Of a stretch of 64,000 nucleotides of DNA, positions 50,400 through 59,208 are shown piece after piece; position 1 is the stretch's first letter; every line of letters starts with the position of its first letter. The notes under the pieces were generated by a model. That model did not search any database. It had not been told where the DNA came from and saw only the letters and a program-made list of their open reading frames with translations. A program made the translations under genes and the position numbers. Source of the DNA: Streptomyces aurantiacus (GTDB taxonomy: Bacteria > Actinomycetota > Actinomycetes > Streptomycetales > Streptomycetaceae); NCBI RefSeq assembly GCF_027107535.1, contig NZ_CP114283.1:1-64000 (forward strand), given 5' to 3'.

Positions 50400-50986
50400 C
50401 CACCGCCAAGCGCGACACCTACACCCCGGAGACGCTGCTCTCCGTGGCGGTGCGGGTCTTCAACGAGCGTGGTTACGACGGCACCTCCATGGAGCACCTG
50501 TCCAAGGCGGCCGGCATCTCCAAGTCGTCGATCTACCACCACGTCACGGGCAAGGAGGAGCTGCTGCGCCGGGCCGTCAGCCGGGCGCTCGACGGCCTCT
50601 TCGGGATCCTCGACGAGGAGCACGCGCGCGTGGGGCGTGCCGTGGAGCGCCTGGAGTACGTCACCCGGCGCATGGTCGAGGTGCTCACCGCCGAGCTGCC
50701 GTACGTGACCCTGCTGCTGCGGGTGCGCGGCAACACCGACACCGAGCGGTGGGCCCTGGAACGGCGCCGGGACTTCGACCACGAGGTGGCCGCCCTCCTG
50801 AAGGCGGCGGCCGCCGACGGGGACGTACGCGGTGACGTGGAGGTCCGGCTCGCGACCCGGCTGGTCTTCGGGATGATCAACTCGATCGTCGAGTGGTACC
50901 GCCCGGACGGGCGGGGCATGGGCGAGCGCGAGGTCGCCGACGCGGTGGTGCTGATGGTCTTCGGGGGACTCCGGCAGCAGGGCTGA
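50396..50986 (+). CDS. paaR: TetR-family repressor, probably PaaR
   Basis: 196 residues. N-terminal TetR helix-turn-helix: TLLSVAVRVFNERGYDGTSMEHLSKAAGISKSSIYHHVTGKEELL. The C-terminal ligand domain (residues 65-190) is helical. It is translationally coupled to paaH and most likely controls the site at 48815 and, by sequence identity, 43374 and 51787. Ligand is expected to be phenylacetyl-CoA, from homologous systems; name is by context. Confidence 0.82.
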   Translation: MTTAKRDTYTPETLLSVAVRVFNERGYDGTSMEHLSKAAGISKSSIYHHVTGKEELLRRAVSRALDGLFGILDEEHARVGRAVERLEYVTRRMVEVLTAELPYVTLLLRVRGNTDTERWALERRRDFDHEVAALLKAAAADGDVRGDVEVRLATRLVFGMINSIVEWYRPDGRGMGEREVADAVVLMVFGGLRQQG

Positions 50987-51184
50987 GCCGGGTACCTGGA
51001 GGGCCCGCGGGTCGGCGTCTCGGGCTTCCGGGAGCCGCGGGCCGGGCGGACGGGCGGACGGCCCCCGGCCGTCCTGCGGCGGCTCCTGGCCGCCTGCGCG
51101 GCTCCCTGCCCCACCGCCGGCCCAGCGCCCTCCCCGTGGCTCCAGGAAAGCCGCTCAAGGCCCGCCCTGAGGGCGTGCGCCCGA

Positions 51185-51685
51185 TCACCCCTGCGGTTCC
51201 AGGTCCTCCTCCTCGAACACCAGGAGCGTCCTCGTGCTGAGCACCTCGGGGATGGCCTGGAGCCGGGTGAGCACCAGCTCGCGCAGCGCCCTGTTGTCCG
51301 GCGTGTGCACCAGGAGCAGGACGTCGAAGTCGCCGCCCACCAGCGCGATGTGCGACGCCCCGGGGAGCAGCCTGAGCTGCTCGCGCACGGTGCGCCAGGT
51401 GTTCTGAACGATCTTGAGAGTGATGTACGCCGAGGTGCCGTGCCCCGCCCGCTCATGGTCGACACGGGCACCGAAACCGCGGATCACGCCGTCCTCGACG
51501 AGGCGGTTGATGCGCGCGTAGGCGTTGGCGCGGGAGACGTGGACCCGCTCGGCCACGGACCGTATCGAGGCACGGCCGTCCGCCTGGAGCATCTGCAGGA
51601 TGTCCTGGTCGGTGGAGTCGAGCGGGCGCGGCGGCGGCAGGGCGGTCCCGGCCTCCGGCCCCTCGGCCATTTGTTCAGGTGCCAT
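51185..51685 (-). CDS. bkdR: Lrp/AsnC-family regulator, BkdR-like
   Basis: 166 residues from ATG 51685 (GGGGGG upstream); ATG 51706 is an alternative. AsnC helix-turn-helix (LDSTDQDILQMLQADGRASIRSVAERVHVSRANAYARINRLVEDGVI) and the RAM ligand domain (ITLKIVQNTWRTVREQLRLLPGASHIALVGGDFDVLLLVH). Divergent from a branched-chain dehydrogenase operon, as BkdR regulators are. Confidence 0.87.
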   Translation of the reverse strand: MAPEQMAEGPEAGTALPPPRPLDSTDQDILQMLQADGRASIRSVAERVHVSRANAYARINRLVEDGVIRGFGARVDHERAGHGTSAYITLKIVQNTWRTVREQLRLLPGASHIALVGGDFDVLLLVHTPDNRALRELVLTRLQAIPEVLSTRTLLVFEEEDLEPQG

Positions 51686-51725
51686 GTCCCCCCGCCTCCC
51701 TACCATGGACGTACTGCATCCATCT

Positions 51726-51757
51726 CAGGCTGTGGAGAACCGTTTGTCCACAGCCTG
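51726..51757. promoter_or_regulatory. Inverted repeat with two DnaA boxes in the bkdR/bkdA gap
   Basis: CAGGCTGTGGA (51726-51736) and its exact reverse complement TCCACAGCCTG (51747-51757) with a 10-base spacer. It includes TTGTCCACA (51744-51752, perfect DnaA box) and TGTGGAGAA (inverted, 51731-51739). It could be a BkdR site or a DnaA site. Confidence 0.6.
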
Positions 51758-51786
51758 AAGGTGCCTGTAGCCAAAATGTGCCGACG

Positions 51787-51803
51787 ACCGAACAATCGGT
51801 AGG
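51787..51803 (+). promoter_or_regulatory. PaaR-like operator, site 3 (bkd operon)
   Basis: ACCGAACAATCGGTAGG differs from sites 1 and 2 at two positions and lies 58 bases before the bkdA start, suggesting shared control with the phenylacetate genes. Confidence 0.5.
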
Positions 51804-51860
51804 TGAGGCGTGTCACTCACGGCAGGCCTCTCGAAGTCGCTCCCACGAGGAGGTGCCGAC

Positions 51861-53018
51861 ATGACGGTCCTGGAGCAGCGAGGCGCATACCGGCCCACGC
51901 CGCCGCCCGCCTGGCAGCCCCGCACCGACCCAGCGCCGCTGCTGCCCGACGCGTCACCCCACCGCGTCCTCGGCACCGAGGCGGCCGAGCGGGTCGACCC
52001 GGGACTGCTGCGCCGTCTGTACGCGGAGCTGGTGCGCGGCCGTCGGTACAACGCGCAGGCCACCGCCCTCACCAAGCAGGGCCGCCTCGCCGTCTACCCC
52101 TCCTCCACGGGCCAGGAGGCCTGCGAGGTCGCCGCCGCGCTCGTCCTCGAGGAGCGGGACTGGCTCTTCCCGAGCTACCGGGACACCCTCGCCGCCGTCG
52201 CCCGGGGCCTCGACCCCGTACAGGCGCTGACCCTCCTGCGCGGCGACTGGCACACCGGCTACAACCCCCACGAGCACCGCATCGCCCCCCTGTGCACTCC
52301 GCTCGCCACCCAGTTGCCGCATGCCGTGGGCCTCGCGCACGCAGCCCGCCTCAAGGGCGACGACGTGGTCGCGCTCGCGCTGGTCGGCGACGGCGGCACC
52401 AGCGAGGGCGACTTCCACGAGGCGCTGAACTTCGCCGCCGTGTGGCAGGCCCCGGTGGTCTTCCTGGTGCAGAACAACGGCTTCGCGATCTCCGTCCCGC
52501 TCGCCAAGCAGACCGCCGCCCCTTCCCTGGCCCACAAGGCCGTGGGGTACGGAATGCCCGGCAGGCTGGTCGACGGGAACGACGCCGCCGCCGTGCACGA
52601 GGTACTCAGCGAGGCGATCGCCCACGCACGCGCGGGCGGCGGTCCCACGCTCGTGGAGGCGGTGACGTACCGCATGGAGGCCCACACGAACGCCGACGAC
52701 GACAAGCGCTACCGCGGGGACGAGGAGGTCGAGGCCTGGCGTGCGCACGACCCGATCGCACTCCTGGAGCGCGAGCTGACCGATCGTGGACTGCTCGACG
52801 AGGACGGGATGCGGGCCGCGCGGGAGGACGCCGAGGCGATGGCCGCGGACCTGCGCGAGCGCATGAACCAGGACCCGGCGCTCGACCCCATGGACCTCTT
52901 CGCGGAGGTCTACGCCCAGCCGACGACGCAACTCCTGGAGCAGGAAGCCATGTTGCGGGCCGAGCTGGACGCCGAGGCGCGTCAGCACGAGGACGAGCCG
53001 GAAGGAAACACGCGATGA
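51861..53018 (+). CDS. bkdA: Branched-chain 2-oxoacid dehydrogenase E1 alpha
   Basis: 385 residues, ATG with GAGGAGGTG upstream. TPP-binding motif GDGGTSEGDFHEALNFAAVWQAPVVFLVQNN (GDG...NN), PSSTGQEACEVAAAL, and the phosphorylation-loop-like YRMEAHTNADDDKRYR. It decarboxylates 2-oxo acids from Val, Leu and Ile; E1 beta completes the site. First gene of a three-gene operon; starts/stops overlap. Confidence 0.93.
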   Translation: MTVLEQRGAYRPTPPPAWQPRTDPAPLLPDASPHRVLGTEAAERVDPGLLRRLYAELVRGRRYNAQATALTKQGRLAVYPSSTGQEACEVAAALVLEERDWLFPSYRDTLAAVARGLDPVQALTLLRGDWHTGYNPHEHRIAPLCTPLATQLPHAVGLAHAARLKGDDVVALALVGDGGTSEGDFHEALNFAAVWQAPVVFLVQNNGFAISVPLAKQTAAPSLAHKAVGYGMPGRLVDGNDAAAVHEVLSEAIAHARAGGGPTLVEAVTYRMEAHTNADDDKRYRGDEEVEAWRAHDPIALLERELTDRGLLDEDGMRAAREDAEAMAADLRERMNQDPALDPMDLFAEVYAQPTTQLLEQEAMLRAELDAEARQHEDEPEGNTR

Positions 53019-54019
53019 CCACCGTCGCGGTGAAGCCGGCCACCATGGCGCAGGCCCTCGGACGGGCCCTGCGCGACGCGCTGGCCGACGACCCGACCGT
53101 CCACGTCATGGGCGAGGACGTCGGCGCCCTGGGCGGCGTCTTCCGCGTCACCGACGGGCTCGCGAAGGAGTTCGGCGAGGACCGGGTCACGGACACGCCG
53201 CTGGCCGAGGCGGGCATCCTCGGCACGGCGGTCGGCATGGCCATGTACGGGCTCAGGCCGGTCGTGGAGATGCAGTTCGACGCCTTCGCGTACCCCGCCT
53301 TCGAGCAGCTGATCTCGCACGTGGCCCGCATGCGCAACCGCACGCGCGGGGCGATGCCGCTGCCCATCACCGTGCGGGTGCCCTACGGCGGCGGTATCGG
53401 CGGCGTCGAGCACCACAGCGACTCCTCCGAGGCGTACTACATGGCGACTCCAGGGCTGCACGTCGTCACGCCGGCGACGGTCGCCGACGCCTACGGCCTG
53501 TTGCGCCAGGCCATCGCCTCCGACGACCCGGTCGTCTTCCTGGAGCCCAAGCGCCTGTACTGGTCGAAGGACTCCTGGAACCCCGACGAGCCGCAGGCCG
53601 TCGAGCCCATCGGCCGTGCGGTGGTCCGCAGGCCGGGCCGCAGTGCCACGCTCATCACGTACGGTCCGTCCGTGCCCGTCTGCCTGGAGGCCGCGGAAGC
53701 GGCCGGGGCCGAGGGCTGGGACCTCGAAGTCGTCGACCTGCGCTCCCTGGTGCCGTTCGACGACGAGACGGTCGCCGCGTCCGTGCGCCGTACCGGCCGG
53801 GCCGTCGTGGTGCACGAGTCGGGAGGCTTCGGCGGGCCCGGCGGGGAGATCGCCGCGCGCGTCACGGAGCGCTGCTTCCACCACTTGGAGGCGCCGGTGC
53901 TGCGCGTGGCCGGCTTCGACATCCCGTATCCGCCGCCGATGCTGGAGCGGCACCACCTGCCCGGCGTCGACCGGATCCTGGACGCCGTGGCGCGGCTGCA
54001 GTGGGAGGCGCAGAGCTGA
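53015..54019 (+). CDS. bkdB: Branched-chain 2-oxoacid dehydrogenase E1 beta
   Basis: 334 residues: MGEDVGALGGVFRVTDGL, EMQFDAFAYPAFEQLISHVARMR, YGGGIGGVEHHSDSSEAYY, and a C-terminal transketolase domain (VVHESGGFGGPGGEIAARV). Overlaps E1 alpha (ATGA) and the E2 gene (TGATG). Pyruvate-type E1 beta cannot be fully excluded, but no E3 or pyruvate-type E1 is here. Confidence 0.93.
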   Translation: MTTVAVKPATMAQALGRALRDALADDPTVHVMGEDVGALGGVFRVTDGLAKEFGEDRVTDTPLAEAGILGTAVGMAMYGLRPVVEMQFDAFAYPAFEQLISHVARMRNRTRGAMPLPITVRVPYGGGIGGVEHHSDSSEAYYMATPGLHVVTPATVADAYGLLRQAIASDDPVVFLEPKRLYWSKDSWNPDEPQAVEPIGRAVVRRPGRSATLITYGPSVPVCLEAAEAAGAEGWDLEVVDLRSLVPFDDETVAASVRRTGRAVVVHESGGFGGPGGEIAARVTERCFHHLEAPVLRVAGFDIPYPPPMLERHHLPGVDRILDAVARLQWEAQS

Positions 54020-55572
54020 TGGCACAGGTCCTCGAATTCAAGCTGCCCGACCTCGGCGAGGGGCTCACCGAGGCCGAGATCGTCCGCTGGCTCGTCCAGG
54101 TCGGTGACGTCGTCGCCGTCGACCAGCCCGTCGTCGAGGTCGAGACGGCCAAAGCGATGGTCGAGGTCCCCTGCCCGTACGGGGGCGTGGTCACGGCCCG
54201 CTACGGCGACGAGGGAACGGAACTTCCGGTGGGCGCCCCGCTGCTGACGGTGGCGGTGGGAGCACCTGCTTCCGGAGCGCCCGACTTCGACGCGCCCGGC
54301 TCCGGCGGCGAGGGCTCGGGGAACGTGCTGGTCGGCTACGGCACGCAGGCGCCTCCGGCGCGCCGCCGCCGGGTACGGCCGCCCGCGTCCGGCGCGACTC
54401 CGGGCCACCGGTCACCGGGGGAGCCCGGCGGCGCGCATGCCGCGGGAGTGGGAGTGGGAGCGGGGCGGGTCGAGACCGGGACCGGCGCCGGGGGCGGAGC
54501 AGGAACAGGACCCGGTGAAGGCCGTTTCGTCGGGCGTCCGGAACGGGATCGGGCTGTCGCCGCGGCGCCCGCCGGTTCCGGCGCTGCCGCGTCCGGTGCG
54601 GTCGCCCGAAACGCCGTACGGGAACGGCGACCGCTCGTCGACGGGGCCGGTGTCGATTCGCCGCGCCGGAGCGACGGGCCCGTGCCGGTGATCTCCCCGC
54701 TCGTGCGCCGGCTGGCCCGCGAACACGGGCTCGACCTGCGGGCGCTGGCGGGATCGGGGCCCGACGGGCTGATCACGCGCGCCGACGTGGAGCACGCCGT
54801 TCTCAGCGGTGCGGCCACCGCGAGCGCCCCGCCCGTCGAGCGGAGTCAGGCGGCGCCGGCCACCGCGGCACCCGCGCGCGCGTCAGGCACCCGCATCCCC
54901 CTCAAGGGCGTCCGCGGTGCCGTCGCCGACAAGCTCTCCCGGAGCCGCCGCGAGATCCCCGACGCGACCTGCTGGGTGGACGCCGACGCCACGGAACTGA
55001 TGCACGCGCGCGTGCGGATGAACGAGGCCGGCGGGCCGAGAATCTCCCTCCTCGCGCTCCTCGCCCGCGTTTGCACGGCCGCGCTCGCCCGCTTTCCCGA
55101 GCTCAACTCGACGGTCGACATGGACGCCCGCGAGGTCGTACGGCTCGACGAGGTGCACCTCGGGTTCGCCGCACAGACCGAGCGCGGACTCGTCGTGCCG
55201 GTGGTCAAGGACGCCCACGCGCGCGGCGCGGAGTCGCTGAGCGCGGAGTTCGCCCGGCTCACCGAGTCGGCCCGCACCGGGAAGCTCACACCGGCGGAAC
55301 TCACCGGCGGCACCTTCACGCTGAACAACTACGGGGTGTTCGGCGTCGACGGCTCCACTCCGATCATCAACCACCCCGAGGCGGCCATGCTCGGCGTCGG
55401 CCGGATCGTCCCCAAGCCCTGGGTGCACGAGGGCGAGCTGGCGGTGCGGCAGGTCGTGCAGCTCTCGCTCACCTTCGACCACCGGGTGTGCGACGGCGGA
55501 ACGGCCGGCGGTTTCCTGCGGTATGTGGCGGACTGCGTGGAACAGCCGGCGGTGCTGCTGCGGACCCTGTGA
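54019..55572 (+). CDS. bkdC: 2-oxoacid dehydrogenase E2 (lipoyl acyltransferase)
   Basis: 517 residues. One lipoyl domain (KLPDLGEGLTEAEIVRW; lipoylated Lys in VETAKAMVEV, near residue 43), a long Pro/Gly/Ala linker, an E1/E3-binding domain (ISPLVRRLAREHGLDLRALAGSGPDGLITRADV) and the catalytic acyltransferase domain with FDHRVCDGGTAGGFL (HxxxDG). It transfers the branched acyl group to CoA, supplying primers for branched fatty acids and precursors. Confidence 0.94.
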   Translation: MAQVLEFKLPDLGEGLTEAEIVRWLVQVGDVVAVDQPVVEVETAKAMVEVPCPYGGVVTARYGDEGTELPVGAPLLTVAVGAPASGAPDFDAPGSGGEGSGNVLVGYGTQAPPARRRRVRPPASGATPGHRSPGEPGGAHAAGVGVGAGRVETGTGAGGGAGTGPGEGRFVGRPERDRAVAAAPAGSGAAASGAVARNAVRERRPLVDGAGVDSPRRSDGPVPVISPLVRRLAREHGLDLRALAGSGPDGLITRADVEHAVLSGAATASAPPVERSQAAPATAAPARASGTRIPLKGVRGAVADKLSRSRREIPDATCWVDADATELMHARVRMNEAGGPRISLLALLARVCTAALARFPELNSTVDMDAREVVRLDEVHLGFAAQTERGLVVPVVKDAHARGAESLSAEFARLTESARTGKLTPAELTGGTFTLNNYGVFGVDGSTPIINHPEAAMLGVGRIVPKPWVHEGELAVRQVVQLSLTFDHRVCDGGTAGGFLRYVADCVEQPAVLLRTL

Positions 55573-55598
55573 CCTCCTGGGCCCCTCCGGCCCCGCCA

Positions 55599-55631
55599 CC
55601 ACCCCCGTCCACATGCTGTGCGCGGGGGTGG
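55599..55631 (+). terminator. bkd operon terminator
   Basis: CCACCCCCG / CGGGGGTGG stem (9 bp plus a G-T) with a 15-base loop, 27 bases after the E2 stop. Confidence 0.6.
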
Positions 55632-55662
55632 AAATGATCCACCGGACGCTCATACTCGGGGG

Positions 55663-56703
55663 GTGACCGCGTCCGAGCCTCCCAACGCGCCCGGTTCCGG
55701 CCCCCTCGGGTCCTCCGGTTCCTCCGGCGCACCCGCTACGGAAAGCCATGACGCCGTCGTGCTCGCCGGCGGCGCCGCCCGCCGCCTCGGAGGCGCCGAC
55801 AAACCGGGCGTACGCGTGGGAGGCCGCGCACTGCTCGACCGGGTCCTCGCCGCCTGCTCCGGCGCGGCCACCACCGTGGTCGTCGCCGAGCCCCGGCCCA
55901 CCGCCCGCCCGGTGACGTGGGCCCGCGAGGACCCGCCCGGCGCGGGCCCGCTCGCCGCACTGGACGCCGGACTGCGGCACACCACCGCCGAGTACGTCGT
56001 GGTGCTCTCCGCCGACCTCCCGTTCCTGGACAGGGAGACGGTGCGGAGGCTGCTGACCGCTCTTCACGAGACGGACGGCGAGGGCGTGTTGCTCACCGAC
56101 ACGGGCGGCCGCGACCAGCCTCTCGTGGCCGCGTACCGTGGTTCGGCCCTGCGACGCGAGCTGGCGGTCCTGCGCGCCGAGCACGGTGAACTGACCGGCC
56201 TGCCGCTGCGACGGCTCACCGGCGCGCTCGAACTGACCCGTATCACCGACCCCGTCGCGTCCTTCGACTGCGACACCTGGGACGACATCGCCGCCGCCCG
56301 GGCACGTATCAGGGAGCATGGGCACGTGTTGGACGAATGGATTACCGCAGTCAAGGACGAACTGGGCATCGACCTGGACGTCGACACCGGCACCCTGCTC
56401 GACCTCGCCCGCGACGCCGCCCACGGCGTGGCCCGTCCGGCAGCCCCGCTGACGACGTTCCTCGTGGGGTACGCGGCGGGCCGGGCCGGGGGTGGCCCGG
56501 AGGTGGTCGCGGAGGTCGCGCGCAAGGCTGAGGCGCTGGCGCTGCGATGGGCTGCGGAGGCGGAGGCGGAGACCGACGTCACGGCGACCCCGCCGGGCAC
56601 GGACCCCACGCGGGCGCCCGGGACCCGTGCCACCGCCGCTCCCGGCACCGGTGACGCCCCAGCCGCCCGCCCCGCCGGTGACGTCCGGCCGGACGCCGGA
56701 TGA
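55663..56703 (+). CDS. mobA: MobA-type NTP transferase fused to DUF6457
   Basis: 346 residues from GTG 55663. Residues 25-215 are a MobA-like nucleotidyltransferase (VVLAGGAARRLGGADKPGVRVGG, LSADLPFLD, DTGGRDQPLVAAYRG); residues 220-285 resemble DUF6457 (LDEWITAVKDELGIDLDVDTGTLLDLARDAAHGVARPAAPLTTF); the end is low-complexity. It should add GMP to molybdopterin cofactor. Overlaps moeA (ATGA). Whether DUF6457 changes substrate is unknown. Confidence 0.87.
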   Translation: MTASEPPNAPGSGPLGSSGSSGAPATESHDAVVLAGGAARRLGGADKPGVRVGGRALLDRVLAACSGAATTVVVAEPRPTARPVTWAREDPPGAGPLAALDAGLRHTTAEYVVVLSADLPFLDRETVRRLLTALHETDGEGVLLTDTGGRDQPLVAAYRGSALRRELAVLRAEHGELTGLPLRRLTGALELTRITDPVASFDCDTWDDIAAARARIREHGHVLDEWITAVKDELGIDLDVDTGTLLDLARDAAHGVARPAAPLTTFLVGYAAGRAGGGPEVVAEVARKAEALALRWAAEAEAETDVTATPPGTDPTRAPGTRATAAPGTGDAPAARPAGDVRPDAG

Positions 56704-58067
56704 CCGCCTCGGGGCAGTACGAGGAGGTCGACTTCGACGTCGACGAGGCCCTCGCCCTGGCCAAGGAAGGCGGTGCCAAGGTGCCCGACGACTCCGGAAC
56801 GGCCGGAGCCCCCCGCTCCGTCCCTTCGCCGTCCCCGCAGGACGGCAGCCGGAAGGACAGCACTGGGCACCACACCGCCACGCCCTGGCCGAAGGCCCGT
56901 GTCATCGCGGAGCGAGCCCCGCGCCGTCCCGACGCCCCGGTCTCCGTCACCCTGGAGGCCGCGCTGGGCCTCGTCCTTGCCGCTCCGCTCGGCGCTCTCA
57001 CGGACCTGCCGTCCTTCGACACGTCCGCGATGGACGGCTGGGCGGTTGCCGGGCCCGGCCCGTGGGACGTCCGGGCCGAAGGAGTGCTCGCCGGTCACGA
57101 CCAGCCGGAACCGCTCACCGACGGCGAGGCGGTCCGGATCGCCACCGGCGCGCGCATCCCCCTGGATGTCACCGCCGTGATCCGCAGCGAGCACGGCCGC
57201 ACCGACGAGAAGGGCCGGCTGCACGCGACCCGGGACGTCGTGCCGGGTCAGGACATCCGCCCCCGCGGCCAGGAGTGCCGTTCCGGCGACCCCTTGTTGC
57301 CGTCGGGCACGCTGGTCACCCCGGCCGTGCTCGGGCTCGCCGCCGCCGCCGGGTACGACACCGTCTCCGCCCTCCCCCGACCGCGTGCGGAAGTCCTGGT
57401 CCTCGGCGACGAGTTGCTCACCGAGGGCCGGCCGCACGACGGGCTGATCCGGGACGCGCTCGGACCGATGCTGCCGCCCTGGCTGCGCGCCCTCGGCGCG
57501 GACGTCATCGCGGTGCGCAGGCTCGGCGACGACGCCGAGGCGCTGCGCAAGGCCATCAAGAACTCCGACGCCGACCTGGTCGTCACGACCGGTGGCACCG
57601 CCGCCGGCCCTGTCGACCACGTCCACCCCGTCCTGCGCCGCATCGGCGCCGAACTGCTGGTGGACGGTGTCAAGGTGCGCCCCGGGCACCCGATGCTCCT
57701 GGCACGTCTCAAGGAGGGCCGGCACCTCGTCGGTCTGCCGGGCAATCCGCTCGCCGCGGTCTCCGGCCTCCTCACGCTCGCCGAGCCGCTGCTGCGCACC
57801 CTCGCGGGACGCGCGGCCCCGGAGCCGTACACGCTGCCCCTCCAGGACGCCGTGCACGGTCACCCGTACGACACCCGGCTGATTCCCGTCGTGCTGCGTG
57901 GGGACCGGGCCGTGCCGCTGCACTACAACGGACCGGCCATGCTGCGGGGCATCGCCGTGGCCGACGCGCTCGCCGTCGTCCCGCCCGGCGGTGCGCGGCC
58001 CGGCCAGGAACTGGAGATCCTCGACCTGCCCTGGGCGATGGCCGGGATCGGGGTGTGTTTCACGTGA
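56700..58067 (+). CDS. moeA: Molybdopterin molybdotransferase MoeA
   Basis: 455 residues with an N-terminal low-complexity extension of about 70. MoeA motifs: LPSFDTSAMDGWAV, VRIATGARIPLDVTAVI, VTTGGTAAGPVDHV and LVGLPGNPLAAVSGLLTL. It inserts molybdate into adenylylated molybdopterin. The last codons (Val-Cys-Phe-Thr-stop) and the next gene's GTG are formed by a parS sequence. Confidence 0.93.
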   Translation: MTASGQYEEVDFDVDEALALAKEGGAKVPDDSGTAGAPRSVPSPSPQDGSRKDSTGHHTATPWPKARVIAERAPRRPDAPVSVTLEAALGLVLAAPLGALTDLPSFDTSAMDGWAVAGPGPWDVRAEGVLAGHDQPEPLTDGEAVRIATGARIPLDVTAVIRSEHGRTDEKGRLHATRDVVPGQDIRPRGQECRSGDPLLPSGTLVTPAVLGLAAAAGYDTVSALPRPRAEVLVLGDELLTEGRPHDGLIRDALGPMLPPWLRALGADVIAVRRLGDDAEALRKAIKNSDADLVVTTGGTAAGPVDHVHPVLRRIGAELLVDGVKVRPGHPMLLARLKEGRHLVGLPGNPLAAVSGLLTLAEPLLRTLAGRAAPEPYTLPLQDAVHGHPYDTRLIPVVLRGDRAVPLHYNGPAMLRGIAVADALAVVPPGGARPGQELEILDLPWAMAGIGVCFT

Positions 58068-58070
58068 AAC
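58057..58070. other. parS: parS, perfect site spanning the moeA stop and channel start
   Basis: GTTTCACGTGAAAC exact, flanked by T on both sides. It contains the moeA stop TGA (58065-58067) and the next gene's start GTG (58064-58066), so the ParB site is part of two reading frames. It lies about 56 kb from oriC. Confidence 0.95.
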
Positions 58071-59161
58071 TTCCGGGCCAAGACGCGATCGCCCGACAGG
58101 CGGACGAACGCCTAGTCACCCATCGGGTGAAGCTGCCCCGGCAACGGGTGGAACGCCCCCTGCGCCAGGTCACCAAGCGGGTCGTCATCGCGCTGCTGGT
58201 GCTGGTCGGCACGGCCTTCATCGTCTATCTCGACCGTGACGGCTACAAGGACAGCTCGGACGGGCCGGTCGACCTGCTCGACTCGTTCTACTACGCGACC
58301 GTCACTCTCTCCACCACCGGATACGGCGACATCACCCCGGTCAGCGACGGCGCCCGCTTCACCAACATCTTCCTGATCACGCCGCTGCGCGTGCTCTTCC
58401 TGATCATCCTGGTCGGCACCACTCTCGAAGTTCTCACCGAACGCACCCGGGAGGAATGGCGACTGAACCGCTGGAGGGCCGCTTTGAGGGAGCACACCGT
58501 TGTCATCGGGTTCGGCACCAAGGGCCGCTCGGCGATCCAGACCGTGTGCGCGACGGGGCTGAAGAAGGAGCAGGTCGTGGTCGTCGACCCCAGCTCCAAG
58601 GTGATCGAGGCGGCGACGGCCGACGGTTTCGCGGGGGTGGTCGGCGATGCCACGCGCAGTGACGTCCTGATCCGGGCCGAGGTGCAGCGGGCCCGGCAGA
58701 TCATCATCGCGACACAGCGCGACGACACCGCCGTGCTCGTCACGCTGACGGCCCGGCAGCTCAACCGCAAGGCGAAGATCGTGGCCGCCGTGCGTGAGGA
58801 GGAGAACGCGCCGCTGCTGAAGCAGTCCGGCGCCGACGCCGTCATCACCAGCGCGAGCGCGGCCGGCCGCCTGCTCGGGCTCTCCGTGCTCAGCCCCAGC
58901 GCGGGCATGGTCATGGAGGACCTCATCCAGCAGGGCAGCGGACTCGACATGGTCGAACGGACCGTCATAAAGGCCGAGGTCGGCAAGAGCGTCCGCGAGA
59001 TCGAGGACCTGGTGGTGAGTGTCGTACGAGGGCACCGCGTGCTCGGCTACGACGACCCGGCCATCGGGAAGGTGCAGTTGACGGACCGTCTGATCACCAT
59101 CGTGCGGGTCAGCCCGCACACCCAGGTCGCGCCGGACATGCGGCCGCTGCCCCACGACTGA
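58064..59161 (+). CDS. Two-helix potassium channel with RCK (TrkA-N) domain
   Basis: 365 residues from GTG 58064. First helix (VVIALLVLVGTAFIVYL), pore and filter TLSTTGYGDITPV, second helix (LFLIILVGTTLEVLT), then a Rossmann RCK domain (TVVIGFGTKGRSAIQTV, VVVVDPSSKVIEAA, GDATRSDVL) and a C-terminal region. A tetrameric K+ channel gated by ligand or nucleotide. GTG overlaps the moeA stop (GTGA). Confidence 0.9.
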   Translation: MKLPGQDAIARQADERLVTHRVKLPRQRVERPLRQVTKRVVIALLVLVGTAFIVYLDRDGYKDSSDGPVDLLDSFYYATVTLSTTGYGDITPVSDGARFTNIFLITPLRVLFLIILVGTTLEVLTERTREEWRLNRWRAALREHTVVIGFGTKGRSAIQTVCATGLKKEQVVVVDPSSKVIEAATADGFAGVVGDATRSDVLIRAEVQRARQIIIATQRDDTAVLVTLTARQLNRKAKIVAAVREEENAPLLKQSGADAVITSASAAGRLLGLSVLSPSAGMVMEDLIQQGSGLDMVERTVIKAEVGKSVREIEDLVVSVVRGHRVLGYDDPAIGKVQLTDRLITIVRVSPHTQVAPDMRPLPHD

Positions 59162-59195
59162 GTGCCCGGGCCCCCGCCCCGGCGGCTGCCGGGAG

Positions 59196-59201
59196 TAGCC
59201 T
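59196..59201 (+). promoter_or_regulatory. Probable leaderless -10 for the quinone oxidoreductase gene
   Basis: TAGCCT, 7 bases before ATG 59209, with no nearby ribosome site. Confidence 0.5.
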
Positions 59202-59208
59202 CGCCCGC

